DNA of 64,000 nt, taken from the NCBI RefSeq assembly GCF_046600735.1, contig NZ_JBJMAW010000002.1, positions 124,001 through 188,000 on the forward strand, written 5' to 3'. Source of the DNA: Novilysobacter_A longmucuonensis (GTDB lineage Bacteria > Pseudomonadota > Gammaproteobacteria > Xanthomonadales > Xanthomonadaceae). Within the stretch, counting starts at the first letter, position 1, and each line of letters starts with the position of its first letter. Positions 55,301-62,934 of this stretch are shown piece by piece. A program made the translations under genes and the position numbers. The notes beneath the pieces were generated by a model. The model was not told the DNA's origin, made no database searches, and saw only the letters and a program-made list of their open reading frames with translations.

Positions 55301-58300
55301 CCGGCGTTGACCACGAACGGCGAGCCGGCGAAATCTACGTTCGGATTGCGTGTCTCGAAGTGCAGGCTCGCCGGTATCTTCCGATGGGCCAGGGACAGCG
55401 CGGTCTTGATCACCCCGGCCGCGCCGGCAGCCATCACCAGATGGCCGACATTGCTCTTGACCGAGCCGACCCGGCAGAAACCATTCTCGTGCGTGCCGCG
55501 GCGGAATGCCTTGGTCAGCCCTTCGATCTCGATCGGATCGCCCAGCGACGTCGCTGTCCCATGGGCCTCGACGTAGCTGACGCTGCGCGGATCGACGCCG
55601 GCGTTGTCCTGCGCCATGGCGATCACAGCCGCCTGTCCGTCACTGCTGGGCGCGGTGAAGCTTGCCTTCTGCCCCCCATCGTTATTGATTGCCCCGCCAC
55701 GGATCAGTGCCACTACCGGATCACCGTCGGCGCGCGCGTCGGAGAGTCGCTTGAGCAACACCACCGCGGCGCCATCACTGAACACCGTGCCCTGCGCATT
55801 TGCGTCGAAGCTGCGCGTATGGCCGTCTGGCGACAGCATCGTGCCGTCCTGATGAAGGTAGCCACTGCGCGGCGGACAGGTCACTGCTACGCCGCCGGCC
55901 AGTGCCATGTCGCATTCGCCGGCACGAAGACTGTTGACCGCCTGGCAGATCGCGACCAGCGAGGTCGAGCAGGCGGTGTTGACGCTTATGGCCGGACCGG
56001 TCAGGTTGAGCTTGTGCGCGATGCGAGTGGCGATGAAATCCTTCTCGTTGCCGACCAGTACCTGCAGGGCGCCCAGCTTGTCGACCAGTTCCGGATGCGC
56101 GGCGACATGGCGCTGCATGTAGGTTGCGGTGTACATGCCGGCGAACACGCCGACCGGGCCATCGGCGCCGCTATCGGGCGCATGCCCGCCCCGTTCCATG
56201 CACTCCCAGCACAACTCCATGAAGATCCGCTGCTGCGGGTCCATCAGCTCTGCCTCCTTCGGGCTGATGCCGAAGAAAGCCGCGTCGAAAAGCTCCACTC
56301 CTTCGATCACGCCACGTGCCCGCACGTACGCCGGATCGCTGCGTTCGGCCACGCTGACCGCAGGGTCCAATTCCTCGGGTTCAAACCGTGTTATGGACTC
56401 GCGGCCTTCACACAGGTTGTCCCAGAACGCCTCCACGTCGGCGGCGCCAGGAAAACGACCGGCCATGCCGATGATCGCGATGGGCTCAGGCCTCAAATCG
56501 GGTCGGACCAGCCGCTTTGCCGCGATGCGCGCCGGATCCAGCCCCGACCCTGCGGCACTGCCCGACAGTGCCGCAGCCAGCGACGCCGGTGTCGGATTCC
56601 GGAACAACAAAGTGACCGGAACCCTTTTTGCCGCCGCTAGCGGCGCGACCTTGCCGACCAACTGCACAGCCAGCAGCGAATTGCCGCCCAGCTCGAAGAA
56701 ATTGTCATGCCGCCCGACGGCGTCGATATCGAGTAGTTCGCCGAAGGCATCGCACACTTCCGACTCGACAGCACCAAAAGGGGCCTCGAACGCACAGGCA
56801 AGCTCGGGGCGTGAACGGTCCGGTTCGGGCAGCGCCTTGGAGTCGAGCTTGCCGTTGATCGTCACCGGAAACGCGTCCAGGCGCAGGTAGCGCACCGGCA
56901 CCATGAACTCCGGCAGCCGCGAGGTCAGATGCGCACGCAGCGCGGACGGGGTTGGCGCCTCCTGGCCAGCGACGTAATAGGCCAGCAGCCGGGCACTGCC
57001 GGTACGGCCAGGCCGCGCCACCACCGCACACGACTGGATTCCGGCGTGCTGCTGCAGCGCCTGTTCGATTTCCGACAGTTCGATGCGGAAACCTCGAACC
57101 TTGACCTGACTGTCGCGGCGCCCGGCGAATTCCAGTGTTCCATCCGGAAGAAACCGGACCTGGTCACCGGTGCGGTATAGACGCTCGCCCGCACGGAATG
57201 GATCGCCGACGAATCGCCCTGCCGTCAGCTGCTCCTGGTTCGCATAACCGCGCGCGAGACCGCTACCGCCGACGTAGAGCTCGCCAAGGATGCCACTGGG
57301 CACGAGTTCACGCCGCGCGTTGAACACATAGACCCGGGTATCTGCGATCGGACGCCCGATCGGCACCGCCGTCGCATCGGCCGGCAGCTCTTGCCCGACC
57401 TCATGCGTACTGATGATCACCGTGCACTCGGTCGGGCCGTAGCAGTTGACCAGCCGCAGCGTGGGCAAAGCAGCGCGCAGGCGGCGCACGTGATCGACCG
57501 ACATCGCCTCACCGCCGGAAAGCAGCTCCTCCAGCCCCGCCAAGTGCAAGGGATCCTCATCGACCACCGCATTGAGCAAGGCAGCCGTCAGCAGCGTGGT
57601 GGTGACCCGATGTTTGCGGATGGACGCAGCGATCCCGGTACCGGTCGGCACGAGTTCCGGATGCACCACCACGCAACCACCGTTAAGTAGAGGTGCCCAC
57701 AGCTCAAGCGTCGACGCGTCGAAGCCCAGGGGCGCTACCTGCAGATATCGCGTTTGCGGCCCAAAACTGGCGTAGTCGACACCGCAGACCAGCCGGAGGA
57801 TGCCGCGGTGGCGGATCTCCACGCCCTTGGGCTCGCCGGTCGAACCCGAGGTGTACATCACATAGGCGATCGAATCACCGGAGATGGAAACGGCCGGCGC
57901 CGGATTGCCGGAGTGTTCGCCGGAGTCCTGCTCGGGATCCACCTCCACGCATTCCAGCCGCTCCGGCAGCAGTGCCGCAGCGCCGCTGTCGTCGACGATG
58001 GCAACTTGCACGCCGGCGTTGTCGAGCATCTGCGAGACGCGATCCCGCGGGTGTGCCCTGTCGATCGGAAGATAGGCCGCGCCGGCCTTGAGGGTTCCGA
58101 GTACGGCGATGACGGTCGCAGCCGACCTTGACATCGATACACCGACTGCCGCCCCGGGTTGAACCCCGGCTGCGATCAATCGTGCCGCCATCGTGTTGGC
58201 GCGGCGGTCGAGTTCGGCATAGCTCAGGGAGCGAGCGCCATCGACCACTGCGATCGCTTCAGGCGCGCGGGCGAGCATGGTCGCGAACTGTTCGGTGACC

Positions 58301-59004
58301 GTAGCCGCCAGCCCATCGGTCGCCGGGGTCCTGCCCCAATCGCCGAGTTGTCGCGCGCGGTCTTCAGGATCGAGCAGATCGATCGACTCGATGGGGCGGT
58401 TCTCAGCCAGGTCAGCAAGCACACGGCACGCGCAGTTCGCCACGAGCGTGACTGCTTGTTCGGTAAGCGGGGCACGAAACGAGCAGCTGATCCGCAACTC
58501 ACCGGTGAGGGTTGGATCGGGTTCAATGCGCCACTCCGAAGCAATCGGATCAGCTTCGTTCAGTACCGCAGCTTCCTCGAAAACTGCCCAGACCGTCGGT
58601 GACACGCTTCCTTCGTCCGACGGCGGCGCCTCGGACATTGCTTGCCGCAGCGCCTGCTGCCACGACGCACATTGACCCTGCTGGTCGATATCCACAGCCG
58701 CCTGCTTCAGGCCGCTCGTCGCGACCGACGTGGACAGAACCTGGTCCTCCCCGGTCAGCTTCGACTCGACCAGTGCCAACGCCGCGATCAGCAGCTCGGA
58801 CAGGGATGCCTGCCGGTGCTGCTTGGTGCGAAGGCCATCCGACAGTTTCTTGCCGAGAGCAAACTGCAGGTGCTGCCATTCCCCGGAGCTCCTGCCGGTT
58901 CGGCACGGCAGTAACGTGCTCAGCTTCGCTTCGTCAAGATATGCCGTAGGCGCAAGCGGCTTTCGATTCATCAGTCTTGGTACCTTTTCGTTTGCGGTCG
59001 ACAT
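49384..59004 (-). CDS. Hybrid NRPS-PKS megasynthase (A-PCP-KS-AT-ACP-C-A-PCP)
   Basis: 3206 residues. Order by eye: residues 20-215, the C-terminal half of a condensation domain without its HHxxxDG motif; A1 at 235-740 (YVMYTSGSTGEPKG; NCYGPTE); PCP1, Ser near 775 (ELGGNSLLAVQ); KS at 838-1262 with Cys, His and His in VNTACSTSLV, VEAHGTAT and KSNVGHL; AT at 1360-1660 with GHSVGEF and HAFH (malonyl-type); ACP, Ser near 1794 (EAGLDSLMLT); a 270-residue Pro/Ala/Thr linker with a coiled coil (LIAQQMRLMERQLELL); C at 2110-2550 with HHIVCDGWS; A2 at 2570-3070; PCP2, Ser near 3136 (LGGHSMLAVQ). There is no KR, TE or reductase. The manually read A2 pocket D-I-L-Q-L-G-L-V-W-K matches glycine codes; A1 reads D-A-L-L-L-G-C-V-I-K, not assigned. 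The start may instead be the ATG at 58971. Confidence 0.93.
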   Translation of the reverse strand: MSTANEKVPRLMNRKPLAPTAYLDEAKLSTLLPCRTGRSSGEWQHLQFALGKKLSDGLRTKQHRQASLSELLIAALALVESKLTGEDQVLSTSVATSGLKQAAVDIDQQGQCASWQQALRQAMSEAPPSDEGSVSPTVWAVFEEAAVLNEADPIASEWRIEPDPTLTGELRISCSFRAPLTEQAVTLVANCACRVLADLAENRPIESIDLLDPEDRARQLGDWGRTPATDGLAATVTEQFATMLARAPEAIAVVDGARSLSYAELDRRANTMAARLIAAGVQPGAAVGVSMSRSAATVIAVLGTLKAGAAYLPIDRAHPRDRVSQMLDNAGVQVAIVDDSGAAALLPERLECVEVDPEQDSGEHSGNPAPAVSISGDSIAYVMYTSGSTGEPKGVEIRHRGILRLVCGVDYASFGPQTRYLQVAPLGFDASTLELWAPLLNGGCVVVHPELVPTGTGIAASIRKHRVTTTLLTAALLNAVVDEDPLHLAGLEELLSGGEAMSVDHVRRLRAALPTLRLVNCYGPTECTVIISTHEVGQELPADATAVPIGRPIADTRVYVFNARRELVPSGILGELYVGGSGLARGYANQEQLTAGRFVGDPFRAGERLYRTGDQVRFLPDGTLEFAGRRDSQVKVRGFRIELSEIEQALQQHAGIQSCAVVARPGRTGSARLLAYYVAGQEAPTPSALRAHLTSRLPEFMVPVRYLRLDAFPVTINGKLDSKALPEPDRSRPELACAFEAPFGAVESEVCDAFGELLDIDAVGRHDNFFELGGNSLLAVQLVGKVAPLAAAKRVPVTLLFRNPTPASLAAALSGSAAGSGLDPARIAAKRLVRPDLRPEPIAIIGMAGRFPGAADVEAFWDNLCEGRESITRFEPEELDPAVSVAERSDPAYVRARGVIEGVELFDAAFFGISPKEAELMDPQQRIFMELCWECMERGGHAPDSGADGPVGVFAGMYTATYMQRHVAAHPELVDKLGALQVLVGNEKDFIATRIAHKLNLTGPAISVNTACSTSLVAICQAVNSLRAGECDMALAGGVAVTCPPRSGYLHQDGTMLSPDGHTRSFDANAQGTVFSDGAAVVLLKRLSDARADGDPVVALIRGGAINNDGGQKASFTAPSSDGQAAVIAMAQDNAGVDPRSVSYVEAHGTATSLGDPIEIEGLTKAFRRGTHENGFCRVGSVKSNVGHLVMAAGAAGVIKTALSLAHRKIPASLHFETRNPNVDFAGSPFVVNAGLSEWASDGSARRAGVSSFGVGGTNAHAVLEEAPPAEESEPAQGPQLLVLSARTPAALGQACVRLADHLEASPDVNLADVAWTLAVGRKAFAHRLAVVADEVEDAATALRGKETAATVSRSRPTRQSDVVFMFPGQGATYPGMGRSLYRTEPVFRASIDECAQILADGEDGFDLRKQLFDDDPEALLPTAIMQPATFAIEYALAQVWMKRYGVVPTAMVGHSVGEFVAATLAGVFALPDALRLVAHRGALMQAQPPGGMLSVRMPLDALLERLPQELALAAENAPGACVVAGPSEAIGQFQAELEGDGVACRALRTSHAFHSAMMQPVVEPFRAAVAAIALSAPQLPMLSTVSGDWLDDATATSPEYWSRHLRKPVRFAGALGRLLDVPARVLLEVGPRSTLSTLSRQHPGVQKQSIDAVATLSDNAASEAIDFARAMGRLWCRGVRIDPAACDRRSVRQRLRLPTYPFERKRHWVDAAASTADAKRSAAPAALAPSGSHDAVAQAIEAAPAVLASAAGENAGPDRKARLVARLREVFQDISGFDMGDADVDANFVEAGLDSLMLTQVALQLQKVFSIKVTFRQLMSDCASLDKLAERLDAQLPAEEPPAADATAAAERPDESVSAPTASTASTAPAVSEASQAAAPAPTPTPTPTPTPAAVPAASSTPSPASPAPAAAVPTAAAGVTLADLIAQQMRLMERQLELLAGQPASGSVPAVTSAPVTSAESSPAPGSAAAAAGPDPGEMHRPDRQEMQPVTAHEATPSGTGDAATLPGGDKPVPAKLDTPAVQSAAVNERDSAAAVAVQPHHSSQPSGPFAPMDAANPIAPGARPGRDPEGRPGWYVSDPTQPDRFCRIDEAPAGSDGRTSPVPVAYDPFAEGVLLRVVPTIEPQREVWLADHLGEDASLSFNLSVSLNLRGPLDVDCLQRAVQQLVDRRDALRASIGPDGETFCVLEHVEVPCPLVDLAELDDAARVRALQERLHAANNTPFRLADAPLFRVQLFRTSSDEHLLLLTAHHIVCDGWSWSKIVFELSGLYRQNLGLAGEALPQPEGFADYAMAEASHQSGDVHAEDEQYWLSRFSGEIPVLNLPTDRPRPLRRNFASAREDHMLDAALVTGLRNMGARRRASLFSTLLAGFSVLLAKLSGHPDVVIGIPAAGQPVDGHDNVIGHCVNLLPLLFETNPDQPFAEAMVDAQAVLLDALEHQRYTFGTLLKKLRIRRDPSRTPLVSVLFNLDQALDQQREIFPGLRMETETVPRDFEPFELFINAVQTQGELRVECQYNCDLFDATTVRRWLHAFETLLRAAVENEAIEIAHLPLVDAAARSELAALQPAPVAFDREWRMHEHFEAQCDRTPESIAVRCGAVAVSYAELEQRANRIAHLLRAQGVQCGALVGLAMDRDADMVAGLLGILKSGAGYVPLDPGFPADRLAYMAADAGLSALLTTAAYAPRFDLRGRAVLKLDEMGGELAAVPDTRIGRDKKSAESEDVAYLIYTSGSTGRPKGVQVPHRAVANFILGMQRDLELSASDRLLAVTTLSFDIAVLELLLPLSTGAEVVLADRDSVADGAALAALLDSSGATAMQGTPSLWRLLLDAGWSGTPHFKALCGGEALAVDLAERLLPCCGALWNLYGPTETTVWSTCARIMPPQAQKTPDVTIGRPIANTQVWVLDPHGALCPLGVPGEVYIGGEGVTLGYLERPELTAERFVADRFAGTTDADGASRSVPALLYRTGDRGRWRADGNLEHLGRLDHQVKVRGYRIEPGEIEANLAARDEIARALVIVREDRPGDQRLVAYLVAAPGARIDEAALRTDLRDTLPSYMVPQHFVALEQLPLLPNGKIDRNALPPLAQDPIGTGAPAASGSGNPVDPRQRYLADVWSELLGTPAGPDDNFFDLGGHSMLAVQMANRVARDTGVRIRLIRLGAETLAQLAEDLPVMEAEPVAATVSVGGRISKGIKRLLGFAAAEPNR
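53327..53362 (-). repeat. Hexanucleotide microsatellite in the NRPS-PKS linker
   Basis: GGTGTC-type hexamers repeated about six times encode a (Pro-Thr)n stretch in the linker between ACP and C domains. Changes in whole units stay in frame, so linker length, not expression, would vary. Confidence 0.75.
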
Positions 59005-59251
59005 TCGCTTTTTGCGCGACTACTACATTTCCGGCAGTAGTGACCATGGGAAACTTTCCGTTGCGGCAAATTTGGCTCCTGGCATTCCGTTTGCGGCGAA
59101 ATAATCGGCTGCTCCAAGTAGCTCCTGCACGGCCGCGCGACTTGGTGCGTTGCCTCGATTACAACGTTTCCAGCCGCTGGGGGCGGCCAGACAGCGCAGC
59201 TGCGCACACGGACGTCACCCGCGTTAGGATGGGTCAACCGCGAGGGCTGAC

Positions 59252-59866
59252 ATGAACTCCGACCTGGCGTCGCTCTATTCGCAGCTCGATCTCCGGCCGG
59301 GCTGCAGCTTTGAAGAATTTCAGCGGGCCTACCGACGGCAGATCGCGCAATTGCATCCGGACCGAGGCCGGACGGGTCCGGGCTCGTCGGAAACGCAGGC
59401 ACGGCTGCGCAACCTGATCCTGCTGCACGCCACGGTGAGTCGATTCCACCATCGCTACGGGAGAATGCCCGGCGGGCGATCGCCGCGGATCACCGGCGTT
59501 CTGCCCACCAGGGGCAGCCAGGGCCGGCACGTGGGCCACACGGCAGCATCCCAGCCTGGCAGCGACAAGCGACCGGCCCGGTTTGCCGTTGGGCTGCTTA
59601 TCATCGGCGCGCTCGTGGCAATGCTGGCAGCGTGGAACTGGCTTGTCTCCACGGGGCGCGACGCCACAGCGCACCTGCTGCCCCCACCTGCTCCTGAGAT
59701 CGTGATCTCCAGCAGCCGCAGCATGCACGTACCACGTACCACGTGCCGCAGCCGGCTCGCCGAAGCGGGCATCCGGCATCAGCGCGCCCCGCGCCTGAAC
59801 AGCACCACCTCGACCGTCTGCATCAGGATCGTCAGATCGAACAACAGGCCCTGGTTCTTGACGTAG
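59252..59866 (+). CDS. Membrane-anchored J-domain protein
   Basis: 204 residues as read. The N-terminus is a J-domain (LYSQLDLRPGCSFEEFQRAY...IAQLHPDRG) with the HPD motif, so it should recruit an Hsp70. A single membrane helix follows (FAVGLLIIGALVAMLAAWNWL, about residues 112-132). The last ~30 residues read antisense through the end of the sugar-transferase gene (88-nt convergent overlap) and look non-conserved, so an earlier natural end or a frameshift is possible near the ACGTACC repeats at about 59727-59745. It is divergent from the NRPS-PKS with 247 bp between them. Confidence 0.75.
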   Translation: MNSDLASLYSQLDLRPGCSFEEFQRAYRRQIAQLHPDRGRTGPGSSETQARLRNLILLHATVSRFHHRYGRMPGGRSPRITGVLPTRGSQGRHVGHTAASQPGSDKRPARFAVGLLIIGALVAMLAAWNWLVSTGRDATAHLLPPPAPEIVISSSRSMHVPRTTCRSRLAEAGIRHQRAPRLNSTTSTVCIRIVRSNNRPWFLT

Positions 59867-61182
59867 AACAGGTCGAACGTAAGCTTTTCCTCGGCGTCGC
59901 GCACCGAGGCACCATAGGGGTAGCGTAGTTGCGCCCACCCGGTCAGGCCCGGCTTCACGCTGTGGCGGACGTTGTAGTAGCGGATTTCCTTGCCGAGCAT
60001 TTCCACGAAGTGCGGGCGCTCCGGGCGCGGGCCGACGAAACTCATGTCGCCGCGCAGCACGTTGTACAGCTGCGGCAGCTCGTCGAGGCGGGTCATTCGG
60101 ATGAAGCGGCCGACCCGCGTACTCCGGTCGTCCTCTCGGCTGGCCCAGCGGGCCACGCCGTCTCTTTCCGCGTCCGCACGCATGCTGCGGAACTTGACCA
60201 GCTCGAAACCGCGTCCGTTCTCCCCGACCCGGGTCTGCCGGTAGAGGATCGGCGAGCCCGACTCCAGCCACACGCACAGCGCCACGATGAGCATGAAGGG
60301 CCACGCGACCAGCAGCAGCGCGCAGGCAGCGAGCAGGTCGAAGAAACGTTTGCTCAAACGCCGCAGAACGGAGTGGTCGAACCCGCCGGAGAACACCAGC
60401 CAGGACGGATCGGCCACGTTCAACGTCACCATGCCCGCCTCGCGCTCGAAAAACGTCGACAGGTCAGACACCACGATGCCGCGTTGCGCGCACATCAGCA
60501 TGCTTTCCATCGGCAGGCAGCCGCGCCGCTCGTCGGGGGCGACCACGATCTCGTCGACATTCATTCGCTCGGCGAGGTCGGCCAGCGCCAGTTCGCCGGT
60601 GTCCATGTCCAGCGGTGGTCCGCCCGTGACCTGTACCGGCTGGCCCGGCACCGGCAGGAAACCCACCACGACGAAAGACTGCCGATCCGAGGCGCGCCGC
60701 ATCCGGCTGTTGATCAGGTCGGCGTTGCTGCCCGCCCCAAACACCAGCACGCGGCTCTTGAATAGCTTCATCCCGAACAGCTGCATCACCGTGAATCGCA
60801 TCAGCATCACGCCGAGAAACCCGAACGCCAGCGACATCAGCAGCACGCCGCGGCCGATGTAGGTCGCCGGAACGAGGTAGTACAACACCAGCAAGCTGAT
60901 GCCACCGAAGGCGAACGCCAGCAGCAGGCGCACCACGAACTCGGTCCGGTTGTGGCGCAGGTACACCTGGTAGAGCCCGAAGCACACCATCGCCACGGTC
61001 ACGAACACCGCCACCAGCAACAGGCGCTCCGGGTTGCTGCCGAGGAACACCTGATAGCCCTCGGGGTCGTTCAGGAATCGCAGCCTGGCGGCGAACTTGG
61101 CCGCGAACGCGATCAGCAGCACCTCCATCAGCCACAGGACACGGATGACCCAACTCTTTCGGCTCGCCGATGCGATCTTCAT
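59779..61182 (-). CDS. Polyprenyl-phosphate sugar-1-phosphate transferase of XrtA/PEP-CTERM type
   Basis: 467 residues. There are four to five N-terminal membrane helices, then a CoA-binding-like Rossmann domain (RVLVFGAGSNADLINSRM...DEIVVAPDERRG), a helix (FFDLLAACALLLVAWPFMLI) and a bacterial sugar transferase domain (GSPILYRQTRVGENGRGFEL, KFRSMRAD, TRLDELPQLYNVLRGDMSFV, GPRPERP, KPGLTGWAQLRYPYG). It resembles the TIGR03013 family that starts glycan synthesis in exosortase-type loci by loading sugar-1-phosphate on undecaprenyl phosphate. It is probably the initiating enzyme for the whole locus. Confidence 0.92.
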   Translation of the reverse strand: MKIASASRKSWVIRVLWLMEVLLIAFAAKFAARLRFLNDPEGYQVFLGSNPERLLLVAVFVTVAMVCFGLYQVYLRHNRTEFVVRLLLAFAFGGISLLVLYYLVPATYIGRGVLLMSLAFGFLGVMLMRFTVMQLFGMKLFKSRVLVFGAGSNADLINSRMRRASDRQSFVVVGFLPVPGQPVQVTGGPPLDMDTGELALADLAERMNVDEIVVAPDERRGCLPMESMLMCAQRGIVVSDLSTFFEREAGMVTLNVADPSWLVFSGGFDHSVLRRLSKRFFDLLAACALLLVAWPFMLIVALCVWLESGSPILYRQTRVGENGRGFELVKFRSMRADAERDGVARWASREDDRSTRVGRFIRMTRLDELPQLYNVLRGDMSFVGPRPERPHFVEMLGKEIRYYNVRHSVKPGLTGWAQLRYPYGASVRDAEEKLTFDLFYVKNQGLLFDLTILMQTVEVVLFRRGAR

Positions 61183-61341
61183 GCGGGATGCTCATGGGGC
61201 GGAGAGCGGCGGCGCGACCGGCTGACGGGTGCGGCCTCTCCGGAACAGATTCGAGGGCTGCAACAGGTTCGACGGATGCAGTGCTTCAATCGATACAACG
61301 CGCTCAGCACTAAAATCCGCGGCCTTGGGCTTCGGAACTGT

Positions 61342-62130
61342 TCATTTCCAGCCGCCGCTCGCGTCAACACGCGGGCGCAGCCATCGGCAGTCGATCGCAA
61401 GATCGCGCGGCCCGGCCAAGGCGGCCATGCAAGCCGCGCCAGCTTCGAGCATGCGAACCTGGATCGGGTGCGGCCCCAACGTCGAGCTCGAAACCAGCGC
61501 GCCCGACGGCGCAGCGAACGTGTCCATTTCCACTGCGAGCCCGACACCTGCCGCCTTCAGGACCGCTTCCTTGCGCACCCACATCCCCAGCAGCGCGAGC
61601 GCACGGGCGGGCTCGTCCAGGCCGCGAAGCAATGCTTTCTCGCCGGCATGGCAGACGCGGTCGGCAATCTCGGGCAACTCCGCGGCGCGGTCGGGGGATT
61701 CGACGTCCACCCCGACTGGCCCGGCCCTGGTCACCGCCAGCGCGATCACGCCATCGGCATGACTGAGGCTGGTGCATATCCCGCCCGCCCCGACGCGGGG
61801 GCAACCACGCGGATCACGACGCAGCGGCACATCGAGTGGATCGCAGGACAGCATCCGGCCGAGCAATAGCCGGTGTGCCGCATACGCGAAGGTGAGCATG
61901 TCGCGATCGGCGGCGAGACGACGGCGCCGCACGCGCGCGATCTCCGGTGGATCCAGCAGCGCCGCCGCCTGCGCTTGCCACGGCGCCCAGTCCGCCATCC
62001 GCAGCAGCGCGACCGCGGCGCATTCGGGCCGCAATGGAGTCCACGATGGGGGCAACGAGGCCGCGAACGCCGGCCCTATCTTCGGAAGCGGGTCGCGCAT
62101 GGGGAGCGGCGTGGGTGCGCACTGGAGCAT
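61342..62130 (-). CDS. 4'-phosphopantetheinyl transferase, Sfp type
   Basis: 262 residues from MLQCAPTPLPM (62130); an ATG at 62100 is also possible. The conserved blocks are CTSLSHADGVIALAV, the Mg-binding VGVDVESPDR and WVRKEAVLKAAG. It transfers phosphopantetheine from CoA to carrier-protein serines, and the three carrier domains of the neighbouring NRPS-PKS are obvious substrates. It lies 160 bp upstream of the sugar transferase on the same strand. Confidence 0.88.
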   Translation of the reverse strand: MLQCAPTPLPMRDPLPKIGPAFAASLPPSWTPLRPECAAVALLRMADWAPWQAQAAALLDPPEIARVRRRRLAADRDMLTFAYAAHRLLLGRMLSCDPLDVPLRRDPRGCPRVGAGGICTSLSHADGVIALAVTRAGPVGVDVESPDRAAELPEIADRVCHAGEKALLRGLDEPARALALLGMWVRKEAVLKAAGVGLAVEMDTFAAPSGALVSSSTLGPHPIQVRMLEAGAACMAALAGPRDLAIDCRWLRPRVDASGGWK

Positions 62131-62412
62131 CGGGCGTTCACTGGCTGGAGAACCGGCGGCTCTCAACTCATTGAACGTGACCCCGCCGGAAAGTAGGCAG
62201 CGCACCCGCGTCTATCCCCGGGCCGATGATTTTCCCTTGAATCACAAGCAGGTCACATGCAGATCACGCGCAGAGCCTGGCAGTCGCGACGGAGCCTGCT
62301 CGGTGCTCCTGCCGGCCGCCAAGCCGGGCTGCACAGGACGAGACTACGAAAAGCGACTGACGTGCCGAGTGGGCATGCGGATGTGCCCAAGCTTGAGCGG
62401 AGCCCCAGAAAG

Positions 62413-62445
62413 CAGAAGGGCCAACAGGCGGTAGCCCGTTGACCC
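62413..62445 (-). terminator. Probable terminator downstream of tRNA-Arg
   Basis: AGGGCCAAC..GTTGACCCT is an imperfect hairpin just past the tRNA-Arg 3' end. In the transcript the hairpin is followed by a short pyrimidine run (CTGCTTTCT), weaker than a typical T-tract. Confidence 0.5.
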
Positions 62446-62458
62446 TTGTGCTTGTATA

Positions 62459-62535
62459 TGGCGCGCCCGGAAGGATTCGAACCTCCGACCCCCAAGTTCG
62501 TAGCCTGGTGCTCTATCCAGCTGAGCTACGGGCGC
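62459..62535 (-). tRNA. tRNA-Arg (anticodon ACG)
   Basis: 77 nt with encoded CCA. The acceptor stem GCGCCCG pairs with CGGGCGC, the anticodon loop is CTACGAA, and the T-loop is GTTCGAATC. It reads CGU/CGC/CGA after A34 deamination. It is followed by a probable terminator and preceded by a near-consensus promoter. Confidence 0.95.
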
Positions 62536-62546
62536 GTAGTCGAAAA

Positions 62547-62575
62547 ATTATGACGATTCAGCGCGAATTCGTCAA
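62547..62575 (-). promoter_or_regulatory. Sigma-70 promoter for tRNA-Arg
   Basis: On the minus strand TTGACG (62575-62570), a 17-bp spacer, then CATAAT (62552-62547). The start point would fall about 5 nt before the tRNA. Confidence 0.75.
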
Positions 62576-62786
62576 ACTCTTCATGGTGCTGCTGGCTCCG
62601 AAGCGGCCCGCAAAAATGCTGCAATGACGGCCGATGGAGCTGGCCAAAGCGAGCCGGATACCCCTGCCTGATGCGCGAAACCTTGCATCTGGCTGGCTGT
62701 GCCTGACGACCACTGGCCTGAGGCATCATCTTCCGGCGAACCTCCATCCCACGTGGCTGGAAGTTCCCGCTGGAGCCTCTGGAAAT

Positions 62787-62878
62787 TGGCGGAGAGTGAG
62801 GGATTCGAACCCTCGATGGAGTTTAACCCCCATACTCCCTTAGCAGGGGAGCCCCTTCAGCCACTCGGGCAACTCTCC
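62787..62878 (-). tRNA. tRNA-Ser (anticodon GCU)
   Basis: 92 nt with a long variable arm and encoded CCA. The acceptor stem GGAGAGT pairs with ACTCTCC; the anticodon loop CTGCTAA gives GCT, reading AGC/AGU codons. The order with csrA and alaS matches other xanthomonads. Confidence 0.95.
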
Positions 62879-62905
62879 GCATCTGACAACTCGTTGCGGG
62901 CGCAG

Positions 62906-62934
62906 AGCATACCGGCTCACTTCACCCGCGGCAA
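62906..62934 (-). promoter_or_regulatory. Sigma-70 promoter for tRNA-Ser
   Basis: On the minus strand TTGCCG (62934-62929), a 17-bp spacer, then TATGCT (62911-62906), about 20 bp before the tRNA 5' end. The tRNA can therefore be transcribed independently of csrA. Confidence 0.65.

Noticed and set aside
53374..56640. 1088-residue open frame on the plus strand opposite the NRPS-PKS
   Set aside because: Antisense shadow of the KS-AT region; it has no family features, and the sense frame carries all catalytic motifs.
59805..59866. C-terminal ~20 residues of the J-domain protein as a conserved tail
   Set aside because: They read antisense through conserved codons of the sugar transferase and show no domain features; kept only because no earlier in-frame stop exists.
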